Program-made: the position numbers and the translations under genes
Part shown: positions 37,801 to 49,304 of the stretch, piece after piece
Layout of the letters: every line of letters begins with the position of its first letter
Position numbering within the stretch: position 1 is the first letter of the stretch
Notes under the pieces: generated by a model
Databases searched by the model: none
What the model was told of the DNA's origin: nothing
What the model saw: the letters and a program-made list of their open reading frames with translations, nothing else
From: Amphibalanus amphitrite
Lineage: Eukaryota > Arthropoda > Thecostraca > Balanomorpha > Balanidae
Direction: 5' to 3'
NCBI RefSeq assembly: GCF_019059575.1
Contig: NW_024883090.1
Location: forward strand, 50,001-114,000
DNA length: 64,000 nt

Positions 37801-38618
37801 ATGGGGAGGTCGCGAAATTGACCTGACCTTAGGTCACCGATATCAAAATTCCGAGATAAACAAATTGTAGCTAAAATAGAATAGTTTTACTAATTACCTA
37901 ATAACATCCTGCGACTTTCAAAGGCCTCCGACATCTACTGCAGCTCTGGCACGGTGACAAAGTTGCAAAAAAGTGACTTGAGGTTGGGTCATTCAAAGTG
38001 ACCTGGTGACCTGACCTTAAAAGTTAGGAGGTTCAAACTTGCACACCATGTGTAAAATTGATGATGAAACAGTCGTACCAAATTTTGCGGCGCTACGCGC
38101 CGCGGTTTTCCCGCTATTCGCGAAAAATCTCAGGGGGGCGGATATCCGCCCCCCCCGTCGGTGCGCGTGTTATGAATTGAGTCCATCTCACGAATGGAAC
38201 CCATCTAATGGATTTGACTCATCTCATTAACTGAACTCATCTGATGGATCTAACTCACCTCACAGACGGCCCTCTGCAGGCAGGCGGTGCCGTCCAGGCC
38301 AAACTGGGCGAACGCGGCGCGGATAGACGAGAACACAGATGACCTCTCCATCAGCTGGCGCGCCTGTCTACCCGTGGCCCCCGCCGGAGGCGTGTACTGG
38401 AACTCGAGCCGCGACTGAAGGCGCATCCGGCCCGACTCGTCCGAGTTCCACAGGTTGAACAGGATCTTGGGCTCCAGCGCCATCGCGAACCCGTCCGGTA
38501 GACGAAGCTGGCGCTCCTGAGACGCTGGGAACGGGCTGGAGCCGCAGCACCTCGGCTCCGGGGATGCTGAGACAATGGCGGTGCTCAAGGCGAGGTAGAT
38601 GCATACTGATAAACGCAT
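34600..38618 (-). CDS. DM4/DM12-family secreted protein, two exons
   Basis: Exon 1 (38618-38259) begins with ATG and a signal peptide (MRLSVCIYLALSTAIVSASP) and ends CLQRAVCE|GTGAGT. Exon 2 (34875-34600) starts after CCGGCAG in the same phase and runs to TGA. The joined protein is 211 aa, within the family's usual size. Signatures: hydrophobic body, FGLDGTACLQRAVCE, then HSDGLLGDLVTLTLSPS and CVPYIERCPVSMF, supplying the expected four Cys of the domain. DM4/DM12 proteins are secreted arthropod proteins of unknown function. The intron (3.4 kb) holds duplicated acceptor copies and two AGGTCA elements. TTTATT motifs near 34196 could be the poly(A) signal on -. The CTLD gene starts 1.9 kb away in the opposite direction. 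Confidence 0.82.
34876..35450 (-). repeat. Tandem copies of the exon 2 acceptor region
   Basis: At least four further copies of the exon's first 35-70 bases and acceptor (on -, CAG then ACGGCGGCCGCCCCGCGCCA) lie upstream at about 34930-35000, 35098-35155, 35255-35315 and 35410-35445, spaced 120-160 bp. Three keep a clear CAG/exon-like start behind a C-rich tract. A decayed relative is near 36860-36890. Open frames on + here are antisense shadows. Confidence 0.88.
35642..36681. mobile_element. AGGTCA-rich TTAA element, member 4 (1040 bp)
   Basis: Starts CCCTCGCCCTGGCAGG, ends CCTGCCAGGGCGAGGG, with TTAA at 35638-35641 and 36682-36685. G-run/C-run hairpins lie near both tips around TCGATGCGA and TCGCATCGA. 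The interior has TGACCTCAGTTGACC, TGACCTCAGGTCAGTGACCT and CCTGAAATTTTCAGGTCA. It is in the DM4/DM12 intron. Confidence 0.88.
36714..36788. repeat. (GAAT)n microsatellite
   Basis: About 18 uninterrupted copies of the tetranucleotide. Confidence 0.97.
36808..36845. repeat. Perfect 18-bp-stem palindrome
   Basis: TACCAAATGCCGTGAATG, a 2-nt TG centre, then its exact complement. It follows the GAAT array. Confidence 0.95.
37190..38171. mobile_element. AGGTCA-rich element, member 5
   Basis: The right end (CGCCCCCCCCGTCGGTGCGCG) and left end (ACCGACGGGGGGGG) are inverted. The interior has AGGTCACGTGACCT, TTGACCTCAGGTCACGTGAC, GTGACCTGGTGACCTGACCT and the GGCGCTACGCGCCGCGG plus CTATTCGCGAAAAATCT block shared by all members. 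The outer TTAA sites are lost or eroded. Confidence 0.75.
38259..38618 (-). CDS. DM4/DM12 exon 1 (signal peptide)
   Basis: 120 codons from ATG (38616-38618 on +) to GAG before GTGAGT, phase 0. Confidence 0.82.
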
Positions 38619-38654
38619 GATGAAGGAAGGCTCCGATGACGATAAAAGAACTCA

Positions 38655-40519
38655 ATGCAGATGGCCTCAGTTTTCGACTTTTTGTTTTTCCCCAGCAGAC
38701 TAGCGCAGAAAAACCCGTCAGCTGAGTCGGACTTCTTCAAGCAATTAACGGAGAGCTGTGCGGAATCTGTCCGAAATAGTTTATTAAAGTGTCAACTCTT
38801 GCCTGTCTTGATACTGTCCGGTGCGATCCTCAGTGCCCTTCTCCGTCCTCTCTCGTCTTCTGCCGTTTGCCGTCCGTCTTCCACCGTCCACCGACCGTCC
38901 ACCGTCAACCGTCCACCGTCTGCCGTTCACTTCTGCCGTCCACCGTCCACCGTGCGCCGTCCGCCGCTCTGAGATCGGTCGCGGCCCGACAGTGACTGTA
39001 GTGGGAGCCGACAGTGGCCGCCTGTTTTGACCTGCCGGTGACAGGGCACGGCGGCCCCTGTTTCTCCGTGATTGATCGTGTGTTGTCGTCCCCAGTCGCG
39101 GCCCCAGCGCCACCCGCGCCGTCGCCGACACATTATGCTAATACGGGAGGCGGAAGGGTTGGCGGACTCATGTTCTGCCGTTGGTCCAACGACTGCACCC
39201 TAGGGAGAACGGCATATTTTCCGCGAGTGGATGAATGCTGGTGGGCCCCGATCGGCATGGTCACCGGTCCAGTAACCCATTAACAATGGTAGGGCGCAGA
39301 CAGCAAAAAAGAGATGACTGGCAACTCATGAGTTTCGTCAGATTTCTCCCGGCTGGTCCATCGCGACAAGTCAAATAGGGAAATACATTTGATGGGACTC
39401 ACTTATTTTAGCTATTCTGGCCTTTAGATAAATTACTTTACCTGGGATGATTGATGCATTTACTCAAATCTAGACTGGGCGTACCCACCTATGCCAACCA
39501 CTAACCATTCACCATCAAGCATATGTTTCACATGTGTCATGCATCGGAAACTAAGAGAATGGCCACAGATTGCGCGCTGGATTCTCTTTCAAACCTAAAA
39601 GCGCTTCTCGAAACTCCTATCCTGCCCCGTCCATAGAGATCGTATAGGTAAGTACATCGTAAAGGTCAGAAAACACGTTATTTGTGACAGAGCTAAGTCA
39701 CACGAATATTCTTTATGCCAACCAAATCATTATTTGATTTTTCATCACAGAAGTTCTATGAGCTGCTTGGACGATGCATGATGAAAACATACATATGCTT
39801 TGGACTCTGAATGCACCTCCGAATCTGTAAGGGTTAAGGTATCGCATTATGGCATGAATTTGGCTTCGTCACGCTGCTGTATCACATAGCTCCTTGTACT
39901 TCAGCCATTCGACACGCATAGTTAGACAACGTGGCGAAACGGACCTACGCGTTCGCCAAAACCTGCTTTACAGTTTAACGCGAAGATGACTATGCAGCCC
40001 ACGGCCACTCAATGGAACGTATAACTGTAAACAGGTGATCAAAGAGACTAGAAGTGGTCGATGCGCTTCAGATGCAATGCGCGTGGTTATGGCCGGGTGC
40101 GTATTGCCACGTAGCGCCATTTAGTGAATCAATGTTACCGTCCGGCCAGGGGTCGGTACTGGCAGTTAGTCTGACACTTTTGTCGTGAGCTGTCCTGTAA
40201 AATGCCTGAAGCCGATCTCTGAGCTACTTTGACACGTAATAACATCAAGTGTTCGCTAGTCTGTGAGTATTCGCCCGCAGCTTTTGGAGAAGCACTCCAG
40301 GCACAGGCCAGAAAATCCTCACATCAAGGATTTTAGCTGGCGAAGAGTACATAGTCTGACCTTTTGGGAAGTCACCAGTCATCTATCTGTTGTCATTTCT
40401 TACGACAGCTGTCCAAAAAGGATTTTCCGCAAGTATTTGTTGAATGACAAGGAAACAGAACACACTGTAGCTGGAGATCTGTGGCGCCCATCTTCAAGTA
40501 CTTTAGTGACCTGTTTCAG
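38655..40519. other. Intergenic region between DM4/DM12 (-) and CTLD gene (+)
   Basis: Contains a CCGTCCACCGT-type minisatellite at about 38878-38965. A pyrimidine tract and CAG at 40508-40519 may be the acceptor of a 5' UTR intron of the CTLD gene. No other feature seen. Confidence 0.5.
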
Positions 40520-40561
40520 GCCGCACCATCCGACTCTCACGGCTCACTTCTGACACCAGCA

Positions 40562-41989
40562 ATGCAGCCCTCTCGGTGGAGAACCCGCCTTCTGCTGCTG
40601 CTCGTACTGAGTATGACCTGTCCCCCCTCTTACGGCACCATGTACAAAGCTGCTCTTCACCGGGGTCATCCGTACAGTACTTTGAAGAAGGTGGCCAATA
40701 TGAGAGCCACGCAGTGTGCCGTGCTGTGCCACAAGAACAGCGCCTGCATACAATGGAGGGTGGTCGATGCCAACGGCCTCTGCAAGCTTTGGCCGGCGCC
40801 TAGCGATCAATATCCACTCTCATCAAGGAAGCACGACTTGTACGAGGTAGTTGGCGGCTCCACGTCGTCCACAGCGTCCACCGGGGTCTCAACATCTGTC
40901 GTTAGCTCTTCCACATCTACTTCAGGCTCTTCTTCATCTCCTTCTAGCTCTTCGTCATCTTCATCCAGCTCTTCGTCCAGTTCTTCTTCATCCTTTTATG
41001 GATATTCTTCGGTTTCCGTGGGCAATGCTGTAACTGTCACAAATCCACCTTGCGTCGCAGCTGCACCTACAACTGTGCCTCCAGCAGCTACTACGAACCT
41101 CACAACGCCTTCTACCAGCCTCACCACATTTGCCAGCGATACCTCGATTCTTTCCGGGAACCTTACGACCCCCAGTACCAACCTAACGACACCGTCTACT
41201 GACCTTACATCTCCCAATAATTTCACGTCACCTGCCATGAGCATCGAGACACTCACCATCTGTCCCACGGCATCCCCTGACCTGACTACATCGCCTACTA
41301 CTGGCTCCACAACACCTCCGACCACAGAACCTAGTACACATTCCGCTCCAACCACACAGACTACGCCTCCCCCTCCAACCACGCAAGCCACGTCGAGCGC
41401 TCCAACCACGCAACCTACAACTCCCCCTCCAACCACTCAAACTACGTCAAGCCCTTCAACCACGAAACCTACAACTACGAAGCTTACAACTCACTCTCCA
41501 ACCACGCCACCTCCTTCTCCAACCACGAAAGCTACAACTGCTCCTCCAACCACTCCTGCGCCCATCTTCCCGTCTGGTTTCATCCCCATCAGCAACCCGC
41601 ACATCGCCTACAAGGCCAAACCCCAGCAGCTGTACGGATCCAAAATCGCCATCATCAGCATGTGTCTCTCGCTGCACGTCAACTCCACTCCGGCCTTCCC
41701 GCTGACCAGCCAGGAAGCAGACGACATCAACACCCTCTCCGACGGCAAGTACTACTTCATCGGCGCTTGGAGGGCGTTCGGCGACACCAAGTTCACCGAC
41801 ATGAGCAGCGGCAGGCGGGCCTCCATTCACGGGGCGAGGTTCTGGAATGAGACCGCTTCGCTGTACCCGGGAGAGAGCTGCCTGCTGTCCGGATACAAGT
41901 CGTTCATCATTCTGCCGTGTGTAGGATGGTGGATGGATGGAGTGATCTGCCAGATGGAGCGGCCGATCGATGATACCATTGGCAAGTGA
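40562..41989 (+). CDS. Secreted PAN-mucin-C-type-lectin-like protein
   Basis: 475 aa. The ATG at 40562 starts a signal peptide (RLLLLLVLSMTCPPSYG), so I prefer it to the in-frame ATG 81 bases upstream, which lies before the CTGTTTCAG acceptor-like site at 40519. Then come a PAN/Apple-like region with paired Cys (about 30-95: ATQCAVLCHKNSACIQW, LCKLW), a Ser-only tract (about 100-150), a Thr/Pro mucin stretch with N-glycosylation sites (about 180-340), and a C-terminal C-type-lectin-like fold (about 345-475): TSQEADDIN, YYFIGAW, FWNETASLYPGESC, WWMDGVICQ. Calcium-binding EPN/QPD and WND signatures are not evident, so sugar binding is doubtful. Likely role: extracellular mucin-type coat or cuticle/immune protein. 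Stop TGA 41987-41989. Confidence 0.75.
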   Translation: MQPSRWRTRLLLLLVLSMTCPPSYGTMYKAALHRGHPYSTLKKVANMRATQCAVLCHKNSACIQWRVVDANGLCKLWPAPSDQYPLSSRKHDLYEVVGGSTSSTASTGVSTSVVSSSTSTSGSSSSPSSSSSSSSSSSSSSSSSFYGYSSVSVGNAVTVTNPPCVAAAPTTVPPAATTNLTTPSTSLTTFASDTSILSGNLTTPSTNLTTPSTDLTSPNNFTSPAMSIETLTICPTASPDLTTSPTTGSTTPPTTEPSTHSAPTTQTTPPPPTTQATSSAPTTQPTTPPPTTQTTSSPSTTKPTTTKLTTHSPTTPPPSPTTKATTAPPTTPAPIFPSGFIPISNPHIAYKAKPQQLYGSKIAIISMCLSLHVNSTPAFPLTSQEADDINTLSDGKYYFIGAWRAFGDTKFTDMSSGRRASIHGARFWNETASLYPGESCLLSGYKSFIILPCVGWWMDGVICQMERPIDDTIGK

Positions 41990-42741
41990 AGGTCTTAAAT
42001 CATACCTCGCTGATACCCAGTGGCGAGAGACGAGCCACTTTGGTTTCCATCCCATGGCACTGGGTAACAGAGTAGGTAATTAAAAACTCGCACTAACAAG
42101 CACAAGCGCCTTGTTTAGAGCACGTCCGCGACACAATGCGCTGTTAGACAGACAATAGCAACAGTTTTTGGTGATGTTTTCGGAGAGTGTTACATGTTGA
42201 AGACAACGGCTGCACTACCCTAATATCATTTTTGTTTCAACACTGCTTGAAATGCTTCGGGCATCTTGCTCTTGTTTTTGCCTGCACACATGACACAGAG
42301 AACAGACATCATTTCACAAACAAGGTTTACCTCAGACACACCAGCACAATGAATTAGGCATTTCCTTTGAGCGTTTTAATTAAATTATTTTACTTTTCAA
42401 TTATTACTTAATGTTCAAGTTAGGAATTCAATAACAATTGTATCCGTATAATGATGAAGGAAAACCGAAGCCTCATAATAATGAATGTATTCTAAATTAT
42501 GACCGAGAAAAAAGAGAACAGTTTCGGGCATAGCCCATCATCAGATCTCCTAAAAGATACATTTTGAAAATTGTGATCTCGCCTTTTAACACATCCTGAC
42601 ACAATTGTAATCCTATTTATGGCCAGGGCATTGTATGCTGCAATTATAATCCTATAATTTGACTTTAGAATGCACTTGCACACGAACAATAAAGAGCGAC
42701 AGTGTAATTCGCTCTCTTTCACTGCCAAACTTTCTCTCTCT

Positions 42742-42780
<39 letters not shown>

Positions 42781-43265
42781 CCTCTCTTCTCTCTTTCTTC
42801 CTCTCTCCCCCTCTCTCGTTGACTCACCCGCTCTCTGAATCGTTTGATCGTTATGCGTGAAATAAATGGCACATCAGCATGACGCATTGTGTTTCTTTTC
42901 AATAATGTGTTCAAAACAAAATTGTGTTTTTATTTTTTTCTAACCATGGTCCGAGACATCAACGAATCAAGGTATGCTGGTCAAGACACCGCAAATTTGC
43001 ATGACTTTTGGCCGATTTGCAGGACACCATGGATGGGATAACAAGAATCACTCGCACGTAAAGTCCATGCCCGCTATAGCGAAAGAGCATTAATTGCCAA
43101 AAAAAAAAAACTACTGCGTCATTGCGTTAGCAGAGGCTGATAAAGGGGTATCAGAATAGCCGCCATCTTAAGTGGTACGATGTAGCTATCGTATGGGAAA
43201 GTAGCAAAATGCCTTGAAACGCCAGTTGACGGCAACGCCGCATCATTGCTCAAAACGGTGGAATT
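41990..43265. other. 3' UTR candidate and (CT)n region
   Basis: The AATAAA at 42688-42693 is the first clear poly(A) signal after the CTLD gene. A CT-rich tract runs 42727-42830. Nothing else recognised. Confidence 0.45.
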
Positions 43266-43267
43266 TG

Positions 43268-43402
43268 AATACAGGGCGCCTGGGGCGATTTGATTAAGGA
43301 TCTTGAAACTGTCACGTGACAATTGACCTGTTAGAGGCATTGAAAGGGAGAGGACTTTTCAGTAATCACGTGACTAAATGTCCTCCGGCGCCCTGTTTTC
43401 AG
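43268..43402. mobile_element. MITE of the GAAAACAGGGCGCC family, copy 2
   Basis: Ends ACAGGGCGCCTGGGGCGATT and CCGGCGCCCTGTTTTCA. Middle has CACGTGA. Same family as 6599-6750 and 56518-56686. Confidence 0.7.
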
Positions 43403-44833
43403 ATTCCACCCTCAAAACGTGTATATACCCGCGGCTGACCTTTAGAGCCACGCCGGCCGGCCCTGGCGCGCGGTGTCCCGACCTGATCTCGCCGGAGGGA
43501 CCGTGACGTCACCGGCGGGCGCTGCGAGCGAGACGGCTGAGGAGGCCCGGGCTCACTCCACGCAGCTCGAGCGAGCCACGGTATATAGAGAACTAGGTAA
43601 AACCGGTTCGAAATTACAACACTAAGGTATTTTGACCACTATTTTCAGTCTAAAAAAGAGAACCAAGCAACAAATTTCGATGAGTTTTATGATTTGTATA
43701 TATATTTTTGATTTATGATCACAGAGCAACGTCATGTATGAACCTGTGAAGCATTAACAAAAATAAATTGTTGGCTATCTCCGCCATTTCAAAAATTATA
43801 TATCTTAAAACGCAAAGCTTGCTCATGGACAAAATTAATTTTTCACAATCAAAAATTAAAATTGAAGGAGAAAAAGTAATATCAAAGGCCGACACTCTTT
43901 CATTCAATTTCGAAATTATCATGGTTCTGAGCTGTTCAGCCTACCGGACCTGCCAATGCTCTACCCTGAATTGTCGAGTAATTTCAGTGATGTGGGGATT
44001 CAATCAAGGTCAATAAATATCAAAATTAAATTTTCTTTCAGATTTTGTCAGTTTTGTTGCTTTTTAAGCGTTGGAAACTGCATTTAGTTGATCTTGAATG
44101 CACCACCGCCATTGGTGTCTTTGGTCACCCTGTTCCACTAAATGTAATATTTTTACAAAACTAGACTATGTCGGTGTCTAAAACATTTACCAAAATTTAC
44201 AAAATTGTTAACGCTACTACCTATAAAAATGTTGAAGCGCTATGATCTTGGGAAATTTTAGAAATGTATTTACGAATCTCGAACTTATATTTTTTGGAAC
44301 CGATTACTCCTGAGCAAAAACATCTATATTTGGTAAACTTGTTAGGCATATGCTCTTAAAACGTCTATATCAAAATGGAAATTCAATTTTCTTTTAAAGT
44401 CCGCATATCTCATTGCAGTTTCGAAGATGTAAGGTATATTTTTTTGGTCTAGAATGAATGATCTTCCATTCTGCTGAAGGTAACACTATGACAATTAATG
44501 GAATATTACCAAAAAACAAGACAATGTCGGTGTCTAATTCAAGCTTAATAATCAACATAAAAGAATTCTCTATCTTTTGGTATGAGTCATAAAACAAGAT
44601 GAAGTTGGGAAATTTACGAATTTCGGTATTGAAAACCGCAGACCACCCTCAGTTGTGCTTTGTCCACTGTACTGTAAATACTGCTAATATACCTCTGTCG
44701 CTAGCAGACGCATGTCTTTGCATTCGATTGGTTGAACGGCATTTCGTTTGCTGATGGAGAACACCTTTGTTTTAATTTGTATTTTGTCATCGGTTATGTT
44801 ATTTGTTTTGTCTGTTACACTGAAGTCTATTAT
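43403..44833. other. GC-rich stretch then AT-rich, no gene
   Basis: 43440-43590 is CpG-rich with TGACGTCA-like and TATATA motifs at both edges, resembling a promoter or a GC-rich repeat, but no coding exon follows. The rest to 44833 is AT-rich with no recognised feature. Confidence 0.35.
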
Positions 44834-46464
44834 CGGGGTTACATGAGCACAGTAAATACGTATTTAGCCGCTAATTCGAATTAGGAACGCATTACCGACT
44901 CATGTAGCCACCTGCTAGTACGAATCGGCAATCCGATCCGCGGTTACATGAGCAAAGCAAATACGTATCACGATCGGATTCACCGCTAATGCGAATCAGG
45001 AGCGTACTACCGACTCATGTATCCACCTGCTAATACGAATCGGCGGTCGGAACAAAATCCGCTGGGAAAGAGGCTTAGAAGCGAATAGGACCAAAGACGC
45101 GTTTACATAGGGTTTGTTGCAAGCTTATATCTCCGTCCGTGATGTTGCAAAAGATGTCAATGGTGCTTAACAATTTACAAAATGATCCCCTCTAAATATT
45201 TGAAGACCACTGCATCGAAATTATCGCCAAATTAACGAGCTAGAGCCTCGTCAAATATGCTATGTAAACCGGGTTCAAGATACGTATCACAGGAACTATT
45301 TCTTCGCAAAGAGAAACATTAAAATGCAAAATAATTGGTATTTTTTTCATTTTCTTCTTTTGAAATAATTTTTAAAAAATATGTCGGTATTTTGTCAAGT
45401 TTTCAACAATAAATATAGTGAAAACCAAATAGTAAATATCCACATAATTTCAGTTGAAACATTTTTCTGACAGCACTACAGACAAATCAAGAGAGGCAAT
45501 TGCCCAATGAGTCAAAACAAGACAACTTTATGTTCAACTTTTTTTTTTAAGTTAATTGAGAATGTTTTGAGCAGATTAAATGCAAAAAAGACATAAGATA
45601 ATAAATTTTTAATTTAGTCACCTCTATTGCTACGGAAGTGCGCCACATTTGTATGCTATTCCGTTTGTAATGCGCATCGGGCCGAGAGCCAAACTAGATC
45701 CGTTTGACGTCACTGATACGAATTTGCTCATGTAGTCGGTGCACTGAATGCGTTCTTGGGGAGCTGATGCGAATTAGCGTAGTGCGTATTTGGAACGGAT
45801 CGCTCATGTAACCGAAACGTCCGAGGCACACGATTCGGGCCGTATTTCACAAGAACTATTCTTTGCTGACTGGAAGCGTCAAAATGCAAAATACTAAGCA
45901 TTTTTTTTTATTGGCTGCCTCGTAGAAAATAGCAAAAAAAATGTTGGTATTTTGGTTTAGTCTTTGGATGTGAAATAAAATGAATGAAATATTTTGATAC
46001 ATAATTTTTTCTGACCACCCTGCTGTCGCTGCATGGCGAATCAGTGCCCACTGACTTAAAACAAGAAAACTTTGTTTTCATTTTTTGATTTCATGTTAAT
46101 TTTAAATGTTTTTGAGACTATCAAATGATATAACTATTTAAAATTTAGTTCAGTCGTCCCGGTAAATGCCGCAACTGCGCCATGACTGTACGCTAATCCT
46201 ATTCCGTTTGTGATACGAATTACCGGCCGTCGAGGAGTCAGCCCGGGTGAGCCAAACGCGTATTTACAAATTGCAACCGAGCTCCGCCGTAGGGTATTTT
46301 ATTTCCGCCGTAGTGTATTTCACTTGGGGGATTTTCTACCATACATCTGCCTGAGCTTAGGGTAATTACAATTTGTCGGCGACGTTCGAAAATGATGCAC
46401 CTTTTTTCGCAGTATAGGATATCGCATGTGCATATTTCTGCCTTTTTGGGTGCGCTTTATCGGT

Positions 46465-46858
46465 TTTTCGTGAGTAACTCGCATAAAAACCGGCGGATCG
46501 CGACGAAACTTTCAATACCCCCGATTTTATCAATTTTACACCTACCCTGAAAATTTCATGACCGTGACCCAAATGACCTTTGACCTGTGACCTATTTCTC
46601 GAGACCATGTTTGGCCCGAATCGCGATTCGGCGTATGTCGGCTCTTATTAGCCGCACGGTTGCAGTTTTCACGTGGTTTCAAGCGTTGAAACATGTGATA
46701 TGATGCTGGTCCCATGCATTAGGGTGGGTGTCAAGGTCACCTGAAGGTCAGGTCAGCTCAATGACCTTTGATGACCTCGGTTCACTTTTTCGAGTTTTAC
46801 ATGTTTCTAGGCTAGTTTTTGGAGCTGATTTCGAATTTAGCAACCATTTGAACATCAC
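46465..46858 (-). mobile_element. AGGTCA-rich element, truncated member 6
   Basis: Closely matches member 1 (about 15095-15485) in reverse, including the three one-base-spaced half-sites (46574-46593), ACACCTACCCTGAAAATTTC and CATGTTTCTAGGCTAGTTTT. It stops abruptly at 46858. Confidence 0.85.
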
Positions 46859-46974
46859 AGCGGGTGTAACGAAATTATCCAGACACCTTTCTTTCCGCTG
46901 GAAAAGCAGAACAATCTGATACTTTTTCTTTTAACTGAGCTTGTAGCCACCTTTCATAAAAACACAGTTTACTC

Positions 46975-47400
46975 ACCTCGTTGGTTTCTGCATATCTTTG
47001 GAGTGGTTTCAAAGGACAGTCAGAGAGGAAATGAGGAACCCACACAGTGGCGAATGTTCTGGAGCATTTCAGCCAATGGATTCTCCAGCACACTGGCTTT
47101 GATGCGGACCAACGCCGTCTAAACCTGTGCCTGCGGTTGAGCAGTGCTTATGGCGGGTGGCTCTTCATACACCTCCTACTGAACAAGAGCCCACAGGTTT
47201 TCGATTGAATTGGGATCGCGACTTTTTCCAAGTCATAAGCGTTAGCCCAGAATGATTGAAGGTTCTATTGGCATCACTTCCCGTTCTTTTAGGGACTTTT
47301 AAGTAGCGCGCCGCCACGCATGAAGACAGCGTGGCTTGAATCAGGCATCAGTGCGCGTTCAGAAACCGTGCCCTCCTATGCCGTCTGGTTGAGCGCCTCC
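46975..47400 (-). pseudogene. Tc1/mariner transposase C-terminal remnant
   Basis: On -, a frame with stops reads SRDPNSIENLWALVQ, matching the SPDLNPIENLW signature around the last catalytic residue of Tc1-like transposases, then a helix-rich tail. It is decayed and cannot encode a protein. Confidence 0.6.
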
Positions 47401-48818
47401 AATCATGCTCCACCACCTTCCCTGGAAAAGCTCCACCCTTGCCTATGGGGCAAAATATAAGGGACAAAAACACAAAACAAGACAGATAAAAACAAAGCAA
47501 AATTACTCATTGCCTAATGAAATTCAGGCTGGAGCAAAAACATAGGTAATAGGTTATGTCAAATTAGAATGAAAGATTAAAATCAACCTGACCAGGCCTT
47601 AAGGTCCTACCGGGTCCTAACCACCTTACTTCGCCTAACTTGACCCAGTTCAACCTAGCCTACCACAACACCTGCAGAGTGCAGAGGTACCTTCCTGGAA
47701 AATGACGCCGGCAGGGAGATGACTGCCCAACTTATTGAAATACTACCATGATTGCTTGTCAAACTGTGGCAGGGTACAATCCTGTGCATAGTGCACACTA
47801 ATCATGTTGTTTTTGTGTAGGCCCTCTGCACATTGTTGTGTGCACTGCTATGTGCACCTAAGTAAAAAAAGTGACTGGTGGTACATGACAAAAGGTTGAG
47901 CAACTGTGAAGTTCATACCCTTGGTCTTGCTGGTGCCAAATGCCTATAGCTAGGATCAGTGAGGGTTGTAGACATGCTACATACATTGTGCATTGAAGAT
48001 ATTGGCACAAAGTTCATCCGTAATTACTATGCTTAACACCTAATGCAAGAAGCGACATAAATGCCCAGATGATAAAGCTCTTTGGTCAACATCACACAAA
48101 TATATTGACATACTTTGCAGGTACATACATATTTACATTCATGGCAAATACTTTCGATTTGATTCAGAAACTAGTTGCTAGTAAGCTTGCACTTTTGTAG
48201 GCACAACAACTACCATATATTAAATCATAAAAAACCTTCTCATGGCATTCATCAATACCTTTCTACCGAACAAGTACCTTATACCTAGCTTCCATGCAAT
48301 GATTCTAAAATTTGTCCGCAATCCATCTATATCTCAACTGACACAATGAATTTCAAATACCCTAACAAAACCTATAACTGTACATAAGAAGAATGCAATA
48401 CTACAAGAATTGTGAATTTCTGAAGTTATTCTCACATGCTGAATGTTGAAACTCTACTTTTGTCGTCCATTTCCATGTTTGATTGAGCCATCATATAGAA
48501 CTGTTTCTGTTCTACAGTCACAAGCTTTCCCACAAATCTTTAATTTTTACACATCATCTTGAACCATGCTCCAGTCTTTCCAACAAAGCAATTTTGATTT
48601 GTTGCAACAGCTTCAGATCATGATATGCTTGAGGTTTGTTACACCATTTGTCAGACAAATCTCTACAAAATGTGTAGGTATCAATTCCCAAACTAAGTAA
48701 TTGATCATATCAGTATTTGCAGTTTCCACACAATGTTTCATAATACTATTCTATGTTTATATAAAGAAATAATCCACAAATTGTTAATTGAAACACTCCC
48801 ACTTCAAGAATTCAGAGC

Positions 48819-48990
48819 TGGTTGGTTGGTTTGGGTTAAGCACCACATCCAGTGGACCAAGGTGCTAACCGGAACTCTCACGCTGTTCCAAGCGGTCAGG
48901 TAGCGGCAATGCCACGTGCATTGCCCGGGAATCGAACCCGGATGGCCGAATCTGGAGGCAAGTATCTTACCTCTAGACCGGAATGCTCCC
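48819..48990 (-). mobile_element. tRNA-derived SINE with 14-bp TSD
   Basis: On -, it begins GGAGCATTCCGGTCTAGAGG (A-box-like) with GGTTCGATTCC (B box) about 30 bases on, then a body ending in a CCAA-rich tail. CAAGAATTCAGAGC flanks it perfectly at 48805-48818 and 48991-49004. The long A-T-rich target duplication is the mark of LINE-driven insertion. Confidence 0.9.
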
Positions 48991-49304
48991 CAAGAATTCA
49001 GAGCAATAACAGTACAAGTTCAGAAGCAAACAAACATTGCGCCACATTTCGTATGAAACGCGCCATCGCCCTGAAGTTTCTACCACAGACGGTAGTTCAA
49101 CCGCAGCCGTAGTGCGAAAACCCCTGCCCACCTTACCCCACGGCGGAGCTCGGTTGCAATTTGTAAATACGCGAGCCAAACAAGATCCGTTTGACGTAGA
49201 TAAAACGAATTAGTCTCATGTAACCGGTGCCGTAGATACGTTCGTGGGGAGCTGATGCGCATTAGCGTAGTGCGTATTTGGAACGGATCGCTCATGTAAC
49301 CCCG

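Larger units (their letters stand above)
46258..49172. mobile_element. MULE-like element, 9-bp TSD GAGCCAAAC
   Basis: Long inverted ends start GCGTATTTACAAATTGCAAC, match over about 31 bp, and are flanked by perfect GAGCCAAAC (46249-46257; 49173-49181). The 9-bp duplication and long TIR fit Mutator-like elements. Inside are a truncated AGGTCA element, a Tc1 remnant and a SINE, so it is a carrier. The stretch 47.4-48.8 kb shows no gene. Confidence 0.8.
44834..49304. mobile_element. Element with CGGGGTTACATGAGC ends, internally duplicated
   Basis: The left tip CGGGGTTACATGAGC is matched by GCTCATGTAACCCCG at 49290-49304. A second tip pair (44940s; 45800s) and a repeated GATCCGTTTGACGT...GGAACGGATCGCTCATGTAAC block show internal duplication. 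It is interrupted by the MULE-like element at 46258-49172. No transposase; target duplication not clear. Confidence 0.55.

Noticed and set aside
41228..42055. Gly/Val-rich and Arg-rich frames on -
   Set aside because: Complement of the Thr/Pro mucin and lectin-like coding sequence.
48819..48990. Functional tRNA gene on -
   Set aside because: A and B boxes are present but the 3' part is a SINE body with a CCAA tail and 14-bp target duplications.
44834..49304. Target duplication for the outer GGGGTTACATGAGC element
   Set aside because: The flanks (TATTAT and GTATAT) are similar but do not match exactly, so no TSD is claimed.
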